Source: Sinorhizobium fredii USDA 257 (GTDB lineage Bacteria; Pseudomonadota; Alphaproteobacteria; Rhizobiales; Rhizobiaceae). Taken from it: a stretch of DNA of 64,000 nucleotides. A program made the position numbers and the translations under genes. The stretch spans positions 62,001 through 126,000 of the forward strand of contig NT_187151.1 in NCBI RefSeq assembly GCF_000265205.3, given 5' to 3'. Of this stretch, positions 7,668 to 17,634 are shown one piece after another (position 1 is the stretch's first letter; each line of letters starts with the position of its first letter). The notes beneath the pieces were generated by a model that made no database searches, was not told the DNA's origin, and was given only the letters and a program-made list of their open reading frames with translations.

Positions 7668-9611
7668 TCAAACGTTCGTGCTCCTCAAGTTCCGGTACCG
7701 TGCTAATGCCCAGAGCGGAAAGAACTTGGAGTAGCCGTGATATCGCAAATAAAACACGCGCGGAAAACCCGTGGCGGTGTAGCGCTGCTCATCCCACAGA
7801 CCGTTCTCGGTTTGTGCGTTTTTTAGGTAGTTCACCCCGCGTGCGACGGCCGGATGCTCCACCTCGCCGGCCGCCATCAGTCCAAGCAAGGCCCACGCCG
7901 TTTGGGAGGACGTGGAAGGCGCCTGCTCATATCCGCTATAGTCGAGTCGGTAGCTGATTGCATCCTCGCCCCAACCGCCGTCCCAACTCTGGATGGATAC
8001 TAGCCATTCCACCGCCTTCCTTATCATGGGGTCCTGGTGATCGATCCCTGCGGCATTCAGCGCGCACAACACCGACCAGGTACCGTAGATGTAGTTCAGG
8101 CCCCAGCGGCCGTACCATGATCCTTCCGCGTGTTGGGTGCGGCGCAAATATGCAATCCCCTCGGCGACTGCCTTGCTGCTTTGGGTGAATTCGCCGACCT
8201 GGGCCAACATCGAGACGCACCGCGCGGTAACGTCTTCGGTCGGCGGGTCGAGCAGCGCGCCATGGTCCGCGAATGGGAGGTTATTCAGGTAGTATTCGAG
8301 ATTGTTGACGTCGAAGGCGGCCCAGCCGCCATCCCGGCTTTGCATGCCTTCGATCCATTCCCGGCCACGTGCGATCGCGGTGGCGTATTCCTTGCTGCCG
8401 GCGTGCCGCTGCGCGCGGTCCATGGCCATGACCACCACTGCAGTGTCATCGAGATCGGGATAGTGCGCGTTATTGTATTGAAACGGCCAGCCGCCGGGCC
8501 TGATGTTGGGCGCCTTCACTGCCCAGTCGCCCTTCACGTCCAGTACCTGCCGCGGCTTCAGCCAGTCTAGGCCCTGCTTCGCTTTCGCTAGGGCGTTAGC
8601 GCCGCCCACCTCCTGAAGTGCGTGGCACGTCAGCGCGGTGTCCCAGACCGGCGACAGGCAGGGCTGGCAATAGGCCTCTTCCTCGCCGATCACCAAGAGC
8701 TTGTCAATAGCGCGACGTGCTATCGCGCGCGGCGGAAAATGATCGTCTTTACCGAGCGCGTCATACATCATCACGATATTGGCCATCGACGGATAGATCG
8801 CGCCCATGCCATCTTCACCGTTGAGCCGCTCTTCAGTGAAGGCGAGCGCACTCGCGATCGCGCGCTCACGAAGTTTCTTCGGAAGATGCGGCTCAATAAC
8901 CCGCAGGATGCCGTCGATGCCGCGGAACAGCAAGAACCAGCCCCAGCTCTGGTGCGGCGCCTTCGGGTTCATGCCTACGCTCTTGGTATCCTGAAGGAAC
9001 AGTTCTTCGATGCCGACGCCCTTAGGATTCTTCGCACGCGGCTTCAGCACTGCAAGAACCATCAGCGGCACAATAGTGGTGCGCGCCCAGTAGGAGATCT
9101 TGTAGAGGTGGAACGGCGACCAGATTGGCAGTAGCACGATCTCGATTGGCAGAACCGGCACCGCGCGCCAGCTAACTACGCCATAGAGCGCGAGCAGGAA
9201 GCGCGTGAGTACATTGCTGTTGGCGGCGCCGCCGCGCGCGCGGATCGCCTCGCGCGCCTTCACCATATGAGCCGCGTCGACGGAATCCCCGATCATCTTG
9301 AGCGCGAAGTAAGACTTCACGCTTGCGCTCATATCGAAGGGCCCGTCATGCACCAGCGGCCAGCCGCCGTGCGCGCCTTGAGTGCGGCGCAGATAATTTC
9401 CGATTTTGGCTTCGAGCACGACGTCAATGGGCTCGGCCAGGTAATGACGTAGCAGGATGTATTCGGAAGGGATGGTGGAATCCGCTTCCAGCTCGAACAC
9501 CCAGTGGCCGTCGGCATGACGATAAGCGAGCAGCGCCTCAGTGGCTGAGGCGATGCTCATTTCCAGCGCGGCGGGATCGATGGCAGTGCGATTTCCGGAA
9601 TGCTTATTCAC
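7668..9611 (-). CDS. shc: Squalene-hopene cyclase
   Basis: This enzyme cyclises squalene to hopene and diplopterol in the inner membrane, the last step of hopanoid core synthesis. The protein (647 residues from GTG 9611) shows the catalytic DLDDTAV (DxDD) motif, several QW repeats such as DGGWGEDAISY and QSRDGGWAAFD, and the normal C-terminus ending near FPLWALARYRNL. The GTG start overlaps the hpnE stop by 8 bases, which implies translational coupling and is preferred to upstream in-frame codons inside hpnE. It is the last gene of the leftward operon hpnC-hpnD-hpnE-shc. Length and motifs suggest a working enzyme. Confidence 0.93.
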   Translation of the reverse strand: MNKHSGNRTAIDPAALEMSIASATEALLAYRHADGHWVFELEADSTIPSEYILLRHYLAEPIDVVLEAKIGNYLRRTQGAHGGWPLVHDGPFDMSASVKSYFALKMIGDSVDAAHMVKAREAIRARGGAANSNVLTRFLLALYGVVSWRAVPVLPIEIVLLPIWSPFHLYKISYWARTTIVPLMVLAVLKPRAKNPKGVGIEELFLQDTKSVGMNPKAPHQSWGWFLLFRGIDGILRVIEPHLPKKLRERAIASALAFTEERLNGEDGMGAIYPSMANIVMMYDALGKDDHFPPRAIARRAIDKLLVIGEEEAYCQPCLSPVWDTALTCHALQEVGGANALAKAKQGLDWLKPRQVLDVKGDWAVKAPNIRPGGWPFQYNNAHYPDLDDTAVVVMAMDRAQRHAGSKEYATAIARGREWIEGMQSRDGGWAAFDVNNLEYYLNNLPFADHGALLDPPTEDVTARCVSMLAQVGEFTQSSKAVAEGIAYLRRTQHAEGSWYGRWGLNYIYGTWSVLCALNAAGIDHQDPMIRKAVEWLVSIQSWDGGWGEDAISYRLDYSGYEQAPSTSSQTAWALLGLMAAGEVEHPAVARGVNYLKNAQTENGLWDEQRYTATGFPRVFYLRYHGYSKFFPLWALARYRNLRSTNV

Positions 9612-10911
9612 TGACTTCCTGCGTGTTCGGCAGCGTGCAAAACCGTGTGGATTTACCAATCGAGTGTTTGTCTGAAAGAGCCAGATCGGCGGCACGGTTA
9701 CCCGACCGCACCGATCCCTCGATGGTTGCCGGCAAACCGGTAGCGGTCCAGTCGCCAGCAAGGAACAGGTTTTTGCAACCGGTCACGGGCCCTGGACGTA
9801 GCGCGTTCTGCTCCGGGGTGGCCTCGAATGTGGCCCGGCGCTCACACACGATCTGCCACGGCGGCAGCTCGCCTGAGATCCCACCGGCCTCGCACACGTC
9901 GCGCCAGATCGCTCGCACGAGCTCCTCACGCGGAATGTCAAGCAGGCGGTCGCCATTGCTAATGGTGACTGAAAACCGCTGCGGATAGGCGAACAGCCAC
10001 TCCACGAGCCCGCCGACCACACCCAGGATCGGATCCGCACCGGCTGGCGGATCGAAGCGAAAATGGGCATTAACGACGGCGCGGAATTCGGTCGGGGTTT
10101 TCAGGCCGGGCAGGAGCGTCGCGGCCGCCCGTGGCGGCACGGCGAGGATCACGGCGTCGTCGGGGCCGACCGCTATCTTGTCGTCACCGAAATCAAGTTC
10201 GCTGATGATCTCGCCCGATTTGGCAAGCTTGCGCAGTTTATGGCTGAGGCGGACGGTGGCGCCCCGCCTCTCCAGGAGCTTGACCGCCGGCTCGACCAGA
10301 ACGGCGCTCAGTCCGTCGCGCGCGACTAGCGGACGGCAAGCCTCGCCGCCCGCGAGCAGCGTTTCCCGTACGATGGCACCGGCAAGCCCTGCCGAGCCCT
10401 CCGGCGGATCGCAATTCAGGGCGGCGAGCAGCAGCGGCCGCACCAGACGCCGGTACAGCGTACCATTGCAGGGTATAGTGTTTCCGACCAGTTCATCCGC
10501 GCCGGCCCATAGGATTGGCGCGAGCTTCAGGTAGTCCCACAGCCTGGTGTCGGGGACGCGACGCGCCTTGTCGAACACCCAGGTCGGAAGCCTGCCGCCG
10601 CCGAGATCGACCTGCCAGCGCTGTACGGTGGAGATGTCGACGAAGGGAAACTTGGCACTCGTCGGACCGACAAGACCGGATTCCGTTCCGATCGCACGGG
10701 CGTAGTTGCGCACATATTGGTTGCCCGATAGAACCAGATGGTTGCCGTTGTCGATGGTGAGATTGGTTGCGGAATCGAAAAAGGAGCGGCATCGACCGCC
10801 GGCCTGTTGCGTCGCTTCATAGACATGCACCGGCAAACCTGCATTGCTCAACTGCACGGCCGCGGAAAGGCCGGAGATCCCGGCGCCGATAATGTGAACA
10901 TTTTTTGGCAT
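9604..10911 (-). CDS. hpnE: Hydroxysqualene dehydroxylase (FAD-dependent, HpnE)
   Basis: HpnE reduces hydroxysqualene to squalene in the bacterial three-enzyme route (HpnC, HpnD, HpnE). The 435-residue protein starts with the dinucleotide-binding motif IIGAGISGLSAAVQLSNAG, followed by YEATQQAGGRCRSF. Near the C-terminus it has NLFLAGDWTATGLPATIEG, the FAD-contacting motif of phytoene-desaturase-like amine oxidases. The start ATG at 10911 overlaps the stop of hpnD in TGATG, so upstream extension is excluded. It overlaps shc at its 3' end. Confidence 0.9.
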   Translation of the reverse strand: MPKNVHIIGAGISGLSAAVQLSNAGLPVHVYEATQQAGGRCRSFFDSATNLTIDNGNHLVLSGNQYVRNYARAIGTESGLVGPTSAKFPFVDISTVQRWQVDLGGGRLPTWVFDKARRVPDTRLWDYLKLAPILWAGADELVGNTIPCNGTLYRRLVRPLLLAALNCDPPEGSAGLAGAIVRETLLAGGEACRPLVARDGLSAVLVEPAVKLLERRGATVRLSHKLRKLAKSGEIISELDFGDDKIAVGPDDAVILAVPPRAAATLLPGLKTPTEFRAVVNAHFRFDPPAGADPILGVVGGLVEWLFAYPQRFSVTISNGDRLLDIPREELVRAIWRDVCEAGGISGELPPWQIVCERRATFEATPEQNALRPGPVTGCKNLFLAGDWTATGLPATIEGSVRSGNRAADLALSDKHSIGKSTRFCTLPNTQEVSE

Positions 10912-11747
10912 CACATCAAGGCGTAACGGAAGAGAATGGCGAGCTTTGTGAGATTGGTTACACGCACCGGTTCCCGGGGAGCCGCAAAACCCCTTATCAG
11001 CAGCAGGTCCAAGATCGCGCGGTAACATTTGGACATGATGGTGGGGGCGCGTACTATTCTGCGCGGGTTGCAATTCATGATCTCGTCGGATTCGGCAAAA
11101 TGCATCATCGCGCGTTGGGCCAGCGGTGCGCACGCCTTGGGCAGCGCCTTGTCGGCGATGACTTTATGTGGGTCGCTGCTGGTGATACCGGCGTGATCGA
11201 GGCTTTCGCGTGGTATATAGAGCCGACCCAGCCCAGCATCCTCGTCGATGTCGCGCAGGATGTTGGTGAGTTGCAGCGCACGACCGAGGTGATGCGCAAG
11301 TGCAATGCCATCCTCCTCGCTCAAGCCGAACACACGCACCGACATCCTTCCCACGGCGCTGGCGACACGGTCGCAATAGAGATCCAGGGTTGCCATTTTG
11401 GGCGCGCGGATGTCTTGTAGCACGTCCATTTCCATGCCGTCGACAACGGCTAGGAAATCCTCTCGCTTCAGCCCGAAGGTCGTTACCGAGGCGAGATAGT
11501 CCTTTAGCCGCGGCGGCGGTACACCTTGGTAGAGCGCGTCAATGTGATCGCGCCATTGCTGAAGCGCAGCAAGGCGGTGCTCGCGCGGTTCGTCGGAGTC
11601 GGTGATGTCGTCGACCTGGCGGCAGAAGCTGTAGATCTGGAATATCGCCTCGCGCTGCACCGGCGGGAGGGTACGCATTCCCAGATAGAACGAGCTGCCA
11701 AGGGCCGTAGAGCGGTGGTTCGCGTGGGCCGCCGCCTCCGCCCTCAT
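10911..11747 (-). CDS. hpnD: Presqualene diphosphate synthase (HpnD)
   Basis: HpnD joins two farnesyl diphosphates to presqualene diphosphate. The 278-residue protein is a squalene/phytoene synthase family member with the first aspartate-rich motif RQVDDITDSDE and the second NILRDIDEDAGLGRLYIP, both needed to bind diphosphate through magnesium. It overlaps hpnC by 4 bases (ATGA) and hpnE by one base. Its position second in the operon and its closer match to the phytoene synthase-like branch separate it from HpnC. Confidence 0.9.
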   Translation of the reverse strand: MRAEAAAHANHRSTALGSSFYLGMRTLPPVQREAIFQIYSFCRQVDDITDSDEPREHRLAALQQWRDHIDALYQGVPPPRLKDYLASVTTFGLKREDFLAVVDGMEMDVLQDIRAPKMATLDLYCDRVASAVGRMSVRVFGLSEEDGIALAHHLGRALQLTNILRDIDEDAGLGRLYIPRESLDHAGITSSDPHKVIADKALPKACAPLAQRAMMHFAESDEIMNCNPRRIVRAPTIMSKCYRAILDLLLIRGFAAPREPVRVTNLTKLAILFRYALM

Positions 11748-12622
11748 ACGTCGACAGTCGTCTTGAATCGCGTACCGCGGCCGAACGCACGGCGCGCGGC
11801 TTCGTTTGCCATTGCGCCGGCGCCATGGAGCAGCAGCTCAAGCGGCGACAGATGCACGCGCTCCCTTAGAGGATCGCGCATCTTCAGCATCGACACGATC
11901 TTATCGGCAAAAGACAGTATGACGGAGACCTCGAACCCGAGGCGAAAGTCCTTCACCTGCGACACCAGCGCTCCGCCCCCGTTGAGCAGCACCTCGGCCT
12001 TCGCTGCGAGAGAGCGCAGGCATTGTAGCATCTGCAACGAGGATTTTGCGGCGCCCAGCTCTTCGATGGAGGCGCCGCTGGCTAAAAGCGCATCGCGCGG
12101 AATATAGACGCGATTGAGATTGCGGAAATCCTTGCCGCAATCCTGCAGGTGGTTACAGACCTGCAGTCCCGCGCACAACACATCCGATGCCGGCCAAGTC
12201 GCGGCACTTTCGCCGTGGACGTCGAGCACAAATCGGCCGACCGGCATCGCCGAGTATTGGCAGTAATCGATCACCTCGTCCCAGTTCTCGTAACGCTGCT
12301 TAGTCACGTCCGTTCGGAAGGCGGTGAGCAGATCGAGTGCATGACGCGGCGGCATGCCGCGCCGGTCAAGCGCAGTGCGTAGGTGTACAGCTTCTGCTCG
12401 CGTTTCGCCCTTGCCGAGCAGCTCGGCCTCCAGGATGTCGAGGTACAGAAGCTTCTCGTCTGCCGCGAGCGTGGCGTGATCGGCAATGTCATCGGCCATG
12501 CGGACGAATCGGTAGAAGGCAAGAATCAGCGCTCGGTGCCGCGGATGGATAATCCACGACGCAACGGGGAAATTTTTCTCGCGGTGCATTGCGTCCGACC
12601 CGGGGCCGCTGCCGCTCGTCAT
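11744..12622 (-). CDS. hpnC: Hydroxysqualene synthase (HpnC)
   Basis: HpnC converts presqualene diphosphate to hydroxysqualene. The 292-residue protein carries FVRMADDIADHATLA and NHLQDCGKDFRNLNRVYIP, the two metal-binding segments of the squalene synthase fold. The second is degenerate (QDCGKDF rather than DxDED), as is usual for HpnC. The ATG at 12622 overlaps the stop of the upstream NTF2-like gene in ATGA. It starts the run of hopanoid enzymes. Confidence 0.9.
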   Translation of the reverse strand: MTSGSGPGSDAMHREKNFPVASWIIHPRHRALILAFYRFVRMADDIADHATLAADEKLLYLDILEAELLGKGETRAEAVHLRTALDRRGMPPRHALDLLTAFRTDVTKQRYENWDEVIDYCQYSAMPVGRFVLDVHGESAATWPASDVLCAGLQVCNHLQDCGKDFRNLNRVYIPRDALLASGASIEELGAAKSSLQMLQCLRSLAAKAEVLLNGGGALVSQVKDFRLGFEVSVILSFADKIVSMLKMRDPLRERVHLSPLELLLHGAGAMANEAARRAFGRGTRFKTTVDV

Positions 12623-13143
12623 TTAGCACCATCGTCGGTTTTGCGGGCGTTGGATGCTGCTGAAATGCAGTCGGGCCCCCGAATAAAACGTACAATCCAC
12701 GAAGGTACGGCGGCGGCCAAAGACGTTATCGACCGGCGCGCGTTTTTATCCCCGAGAATTATCCGATGCGAATCTGTTTTTCGAGTATACTGATTCGTCC
12801 TGCCGAATTCTTTGCTGAAAGCGTCGGATGAGACTATATCCCAGTAGCTAAAGGCGATTCGACTACCGCGCATTATGAATACACCACATCCCTGCCATGC
12901 AAACCTATCCCACCACTCAATTATTACGCGGTCATCTTCTTCGTAGATGAACTCCGGAGCGCATATCCTCTCCGCAATAGCGCGATTTGGTCGAAAAATC
13001 TTTTGGATTGCCGCGCGTCCTATCACGGGGCGCTGCATCGGCCAGAGGCACATTGCATTTTCGTGGTACAGCTCAGCCAAAGCGATCGCATCACCCTTAT
13101 TGAATCGTCGAATCCACTCTTCGACCGTCCTGCGCGCGCTCAT
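12619..13143 (-). CDS. NTF2/SnoaL-like protein heading the hopanoid operon
   Basis: The first 110 or so residues fit the SnoaL/NTF2-like cone fold: EEWIRRFNKGDAIALAELYHENA, then PVIGRAAIQKIF and ViIEWWDRFAWQGCGVF. AAAGGAG stands six bases before ATG 13143. The remaining 60 residues, basic and low in motifs, are not typical of the family; they may be read-through of a lost stop. The stop overlaps the hpnC start, so it is co-transcribed with the hopanoid genes. A role in hopanoid synthesis is possible but unproven. Confidence 0.65.
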   Translation of the reverse strand: MSARRTVEEWIRRFNKGDAIALAELYHENAMCLWPMQRPVIGRAAIQKIFRPNRAIAERICAPEFIYEEDDRVIIEWWDRFAWQGCGVFIMRGSRIAFSYWDIVSSDAFSKEFGRTNQYTRKTDSHRIILGDKNARRSITSLAAAVPSWIVRFIRGPDCISAASNARKTDDGAK

Positions 13144-13900
13144 TGAAATGCTCCTTTCTCAAGACCTTTGCTACCATCGGTCCGTCAGGATCCGGTATTT
13201 TCCAGCTGTTGATTCGAGGTAAGCCTGAGGTGATATCGCCCGACTCGACCCCCAAACATAGTGAGGCACAAGGCGGCACACAGCGATTGCTGTGCGAGCA
13301 TAAGCGCCGCGTTTCGTTCGTTCAGTCATTGCAGGTGATGTCCACGGTGATCACTCGATGCCGCTTCTAAAAGCGATCGGTGCACCTTCAACGAAAGTCG
13401 CGGAGCCCCACGCAGCGTGGAGAAACTCGCGTATGGGTCACTGGACGGGTCGTGGCCGTGTTTTTTGTAAGAAACCGCGACTATTGGCAAAGCTCGAACT
13501 CGCCCTCTCAGTTGCGCGCGCGACGCCCTTTTCAGGGACGGCACCGGCCCACGCAAGTGTTGCTGCTGGATACAAATACAACCGTGATCCGAGCGGAAAA
13601 GCGGTCCACCGGAAGAGCTAAATCAGATGTATTTTCACCAGAGTTTCACATAGTCTCGCTTTATTGAAATCCATTTTTTCAATGACATAAATCTATACGG
13701 TCGATTCACAGCCGAGTATGATTCAGCCACAGGCGGTTCTGCAGTCAGAACGTCGCGGTTCTCAATTTGAGGAGTTATCAGTGATGTTTAAGACAGAACG
13801 AGGCTGCGATCGTGAAGGAATGGATGAGCGTTTTTTCGAGTGCGGTATCGCGCGAGACCGGTGCGCCACTGGCAGACAGTGTAGGTCATCGCTGCTCCGG
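13144..13900. other. Promoter region of the hopanoid operon and decayed DNA
   Basis: No gene with a family signature was found. The stretch around 13620-13720 is AT-rich and could hold the leftward promoter of the hopanoid operon. I found neither a nod box nor a sigma-54 site for that operon. Confidence 0.35.
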
Positions 13901-13904
13901 TCAA

Positions 13905-14325
13905 TTTCACGGCGAAGACCGGCACTTGTCCTGGGGCCGGCGGCGCCTATCCACTGGGAACACCGGCGGTCGAGCAGGCCCTGTTTCTACCTGCCAATGC
14001 GAGCCTGATCACCCGTACCGGCGCTGTAGTCGGCTCCGAGTGCATCGGTGCAGGCGTTCAGGCAGGCGGAATATTTTCACGGCCGCCCGTCCGCCGTCGA
14101 TTACGATGCTGCATCTTCAGGCGGCACAAATCTTGCGCCGACGAACCGCGAACTCGTCGACGCCGTTGATGAGCGGGTAGGGGTGATCGCGGAAGAGACC
14201 GGGCGGCCAGACGTTTGCGGAACGCACAAGCGACTCGCCCGTGACCCGCAGGCCGGTGGTGTGGGAGGGAGCGGCGCCGTGGGGCGTCTTTGCAAACCAG
14301 TGTCAATGCCAGAGTCGCGACCCGC
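13905..14325 (+). pseudogene. kdpC: KdpC-like (potassium ATPase subunit) remnant
   Basis: One frame reads AYPLGTPAVEQALFLPANAS and LITRTGAVVGSECIG. After a shift near 14055 a second frame reads AEYFHGRPSAVDYDAASSGG and TNLAPTNRELVD. Both are typical of KdpC, the small periplasm-anchored subunit of the high-affinity potassium pump. The C-terminus is unlike the family. No kdpA or kdpB is present nearby, so this is an isolated fragment. Confidence 0.7.
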
Positions 14326-14326
14326 C

Positions 14327-15271
14327 TTAATTATCAGCCACATTGCTGACAAACCATTCATAGGATTTGGCCAGTCCCAACTCGAGCGAGGTCTTCGGGC
14401 GCCAACCCATCGACACGAGTCTTTCGCTAGATAAAAGCTTTCGGGGCGTTCCGTCCGGCTTGGATGTGTCGAAGACTATATCGCCTTTAAAACCAACAAC
14501 ACGGCAGACGATGTGGGCTAGTTCAATGATAGTTATTTCCCCCCCGGAGCCTATGTTAATGTGTTCCGTTTCGGAATAATGCTTAAGTAGGAAGACCAGG
14601 GCGTCGGCACAGTCTTCACTGTACAAAAAGTCTCGAGTAGGTGTGCCGCTTCCCCATATAGACAAGCACCCAAGGTCTCTAATCTTTGCCTCATGTGCTT
14701 TGCGTATTAAGGCAGGGACGACGTGGCTGGAGGTAAGATCGAACTTATCGCGTGGGCCATAGAGATTTGTCGGCATGACTGATATGAAGTTTGCGCCGTA
14801 TTGCTTACGATACGCTTGACACAACTTAATGCCGGCGATTTTGGCGATCGCATACCACTCGTTGGTCGGCTCAAGTGGTCCGGTCAATAGAGCCTCTTCC
14901 CTTATGGGCTGCGCCGCATACTTCGGATATATGCAACTCGATCCAAGGAAAAGAAGCTTTTCAACGCCACTGCGGAAGGAGGCCTCAATGACATTAGCCT
15001 CCATGATAAGGTTTTGATAGATGAAGTCAGCGGGCATAGTATCATTTGCCAGGATCCCACCCACCTTCGCTGCCGCCATTATGACCGCATGCGGCTTTTC
15101 CTTTGATAGAAATTTCTCAACTTCCTCTTGCCGCGTCAGATCCAGCTTTTGCCTATCTGCAACGATGACTTCGCAATCCTCGGAGGCAAGCGATCGAATT
15201 ATGGCGCTGCCGACCATACCTTTGTGTCCTGCGACCCAAATACGCTTTCCGTCTAGCAAATACATCGGCAT
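14327..15271 (-). CDS. nolK: GDP-L-fucose synthase (NolK)
   Basis: NolK converts the GDP-4-keto-6-deoxymannose made by NoeL into GDP-L-fucose, the donor for Nod-factor fucosylation. The 314-residue protein has the Rossmann motif AGHKGMVGSAII at its N-terminus and the SDR catalytic pair in NEWYAIAKIAG (Tyr and Lys). The start ATG at 15271 (MPMYLLDG) is preferred because GAGGCGAG lies just upstream and the noeL stop ends 9 bases before it. It is the last gene of the leftward nodZ-noeL-nolK operon. Confidence 0.93.
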   Translation of the reverse strand: MPMYLLDGKRIWVAGHKGMVGSAIIRSLASEDCEVIVADRQKLDLTRQEEVEKFLSKEKPHAVIMAAAKVGGILANDTMPADFIYQNLIMEANVIEASFRSGVEKLLFLGSSCIYPKYAAQPIREEALLTGPLEPTNEWYAIAKIAGIKLCQAYRKQYGANFISVMPTNLYGPRDKFDLTSSHVVPALIRKAHEAKIRDLGCLSIWGSGTPTRDFLYSEDCADALVFLLKHYSETEHINIGSGGEITIIELAHIVCRVVGFKGDIVFDTSKPDGTPRKLLSSERLVSMGWRPKTSLELGLAKSYEWFVSNVADN

Positions 15272-15279
15272 CTCGCCTC

Positions 15280-16335
15280 TTACTGTCGGGTGCCCCTCAA
15301 ATAAGAGAGATCTTCCCTTACCATTTCGCAAGCAAGATCTCTCACACTTGTCTCGTGCCTCCAGCCCAAAACCTGGCGGGCCTTGGTGGCATCGCCTAAA
15401 AGTAAATCTACTTCGGTGGGCCTGAAATAGCGCGGATCCACCGCAACGACGCATTTGCCTGTCGCGGCGTCTATGCCCCTTTCTTCAATGCCTTCTCCCA
15501 CCCATTCAATCGTCATTCCGGTTTCCTCGAAGGCCCATTCGACGAACGTGCGAACCGATGTTGTCACCCCGGTAGCCAGGACATAGTCGCCTGGTCTATC
15601 CTGCTGACACATCATCCACATGCCCCGCACATACTCACGGGCATGTCCCCAGTCACGTTGAGCATCTAGATTTCCAAGATAAAGGACCTCTTGTTTACCT
15701 AGACTGATTGCCGCCGCAGCCCGGGTGATCTTCCGAGTCACGAACGTCTCCCCACGAAGCGGACTTTCGTGGTTGAAAAGAATACCGTTGGAGGCATGCA
15801 TGCCGTAAGCCTCTCTATAATTTACGACAATCCAGTACGCGTACAGCTTTGCGGCCGCGTAGGGTGAACGCGGGTAGAATGGCGTCTTTTCGTTTTGGGG
15901 GATCTCTTGAGCCAGCCCATATAGCTCTGAAGTCGATGCCTGATAAAAGCGAGTCCGATGGATCAGCCCAAGAATCCGAATAGCTTCCAGCATGCGCAAT
16001 GTACCAATTGCATCGGCGTTTGCAGTGTACTCGGGGGTTTCGAAGCTTACCTGAACATGGCTTTGCGCTGCAAGGTTGTAGATCTCATGCGGCTGGGTTT
16101 GCTGAACAATGCGCAGCAAATTGGTCGAATCCGTCATATCCCCATAGTGGAGAAAAAATCTCGCTTCAGGATCGTGACGTTCTTGATAAATGTGCTCTAT
16201 CCGTTGAGTGTTGAATGATGACGAACGACGCTTTATGCCGTGAACAATATAGCCTTCGTCCAACAGCAGTTCAGCAAGATAAGCCCCATCCTGACCCGTT
16301 ACACCAGATATTAAAGCTACTTTCCGGTCTGTCAC
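15280..16335 (-). CDS. noeL: GDP-mannose 4,6-dehydratase (NoeL)
   Basis: NoeL makes GDP-4-keto-6-deoxymannose from GDP-mannose in the cytoplasm, the first committed step to GDP-fucose. The 351-residue protein shows [17 protein letters not shown] (NAD(P) binding) near the start, [15 protein letters not shown] with the catalytic Ser/Thr-Glu, and [12 protein letters not shown] with the Tyr-Lys pair. Length is normal. It lies 244 bases after nodZ and 8 bases before nolK in the same direction and depends on the nod box upstream of nodZ. Confidence 0.94.
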   Translation of the reverse strand: MTDRKVALISGVTGQDGAYLAELLLDEGYIVHGIKRRSSSFNTQRIEHIYQERHDPEARFFLHYGDMTDSTNLLRIVQQTQPHEIYNLAAQSHVQVSFETPEYTANADAIGTLRMLEAIRILGLIHRTRFYQASTSELYGLAQEIPQNEKTPFYPRSPYAAAKLYAYWIVVNYREAYGMHASNGILFNHESPLRGETFVTRKITRAAAAISLGKQEVLYLGNLDAQRDWGHAREYVRGMWMMCQQDRPGDYVLATGVTTSVRTFVEWAFEETGMTIEWVGEGIEERGIDAATGKCVVAVDPRYFRPTEVDLLLGDATKARQVLGWRHETSVRDLACEMVREDLSYLRGTRQ

Positions 16336-16579
16336 TTTGTCGAATCTCCAGTGATATTCCTGCGGGAGAGGGCGTGCGCTAGGGCGGCTGGTGTGAAGGA
16401 AATCGTCGTGCTTCGGCGACAGAGCGGGCCCATGGAGGCATTGCGGTTTTCAAAGCAGTATTGCCGGAGACGTGCGGGCCGGGACAACTGGGCATGAGGC
16501 GCTCGTGTCCCTTGGAGCGCGCCCAAGTTTCTCCATGACTGCTCTTCTCCACGCCTAGAATTGAGGTGACGATTTTCAT

Positions 16580-17548
16580 TCAAGAGGCGGTATTTGTTGA
16601 AGATCTTTCGATCACGACCAGGCGACTAGGATCGTTCAGATCAAACTCAATAACCCTTGGGACAGAAAGGCGTGCGTAACGTGTAAAGGCGCTTGTCGGA
16701 GGAAACCGAATGACGGTGTCGCAAAGCCCAAGAAGATACATCTCGACGAGGGCGGAAATTCCGCCCTCAACCCCGAGATCTGGGCTGTGTAATGGGCCAG
16801 ACTGATCCGCTCGGAAACTTTTCGGGATCGTGAGAAGATCGGGGAACCTACTCGACACCTGGTCCAATACCCGCGCGCTATCGGTGCACAAAATCACCCG
16901 CACAGGCTTCGGGTGGGGCAACGCTTTGGCAGCATTAATGGCAGTGCACACTTGATGCACGGCAAGGTCCGGATCGGCCCAGTAGGGTGCATGGTCCATA
17001 ACGTCTTCGCCGTTACCATGCCGAACATGAACCCCGATCGCACTGTACCCATAGAAGTGCTCCTGATAGATAGCGTCTATGCGAGCCTGAATTTCAGCCC
17101 GAGGCTTGACACTGCAGAAAATCTGCCGCTCTGCCTCCTCGTCGCAGCGCCACATCAAACACGCATCACACACTACCGTGTTGGCCTCGACATCATCTTG
17201 GGCCTGGAAAAGTTCATCGAGTTCGTCTCGCTCTCGAAAAACCTGAGCATCTGGGCGGTAAACACATTCAATCGCAGGTTTATTCCACCAATTTGGGAAG
17301 AATGGTCCTGGGAAGGAAAACTCGTTGATCTGGTTATCGCAAATAAAAGGGACACCTGCGATATCCTTGATTGGTTCAAAAAACACCGGAAAGGCGTTTG
17401 TGAAGGGCTGATCAAGGTAGCAGGACCCGCGCCAGTCAACGGCTAACGTTCGCGCCGTCCGTTGGGCGTAGCGCCAAGCGGCCGCCAGCGACCACAGACA
17501 GTCACCGAAACCAGTACGTCTCCGAGAGAGGACATATCGATTGTACAA
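16580..17548 (-). CDS. nodZ: Nod-factor alpha-1,6-fucosyltransferase (NodZ)
   Basis: NodZ transfers fucose from GDP-fucose to the reducing-end N-acetylglucosamine of the Nod factor, a host-range determinant in S. fredii and Bradyrhizobium. The 322-residue protein starts RRRTGFGDCLWSLAAAWRY and contains GVHVRHGNGEDVMDHAP, the basic HxRHGNGED motif shared with eukaryotic FUT8-type fucosyltransferases. The motif FPPTSAFTRYARL lies near the C-terminus. It has no signal peptide and is expected in the cytoplasm. A nod box lies about 90 bases upstream. The 244 bases after it hold no gene that I accept. Confidence 0.95.
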   Translation of the reverse strand: MYNRYVLSRRRTGFGDCLWSLAAAWRYAQRTARTLAVDWRGSCYLDQPFTNAFPVFFEPIKDIAGVPFICDNQINEFSFPGPFFPNWWNKPAIECVYRPDAQVFRERDELDELFQAQDDVEANTVVCDACLMWRCDEEAERQIFCSVKPRAEIQARIDAIYQEHFYGYSAIGVHVRHGNGEDVMDHAPYWADPDLAVHQVCTAINAAKALPHPKPVRVILCTDSARVLDQVSSRFPDLLTIPKSFRADQSGPLHSPDLGVEGGISALVEMYLLGLCDTVIRFPPTSAFTRYARLSVPRVIEFDLNDPSRLVVIERSSTNTAS

Positions 17549-17634
17549 TGCTGCCCGTCCTTAGTGCCGCCGCTCTGACTTAGTGTCTTCTACGGATTTC
17601 CGATCAATTCAGAGCTTCCTAATGGAGTTCGGCA

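Noticed and set aside
16332..16583. An 83-codon frame between nodZ and noeL.
   Set aside because: It overlaps both neighbours, has no family similarity and no ribosome binding site.
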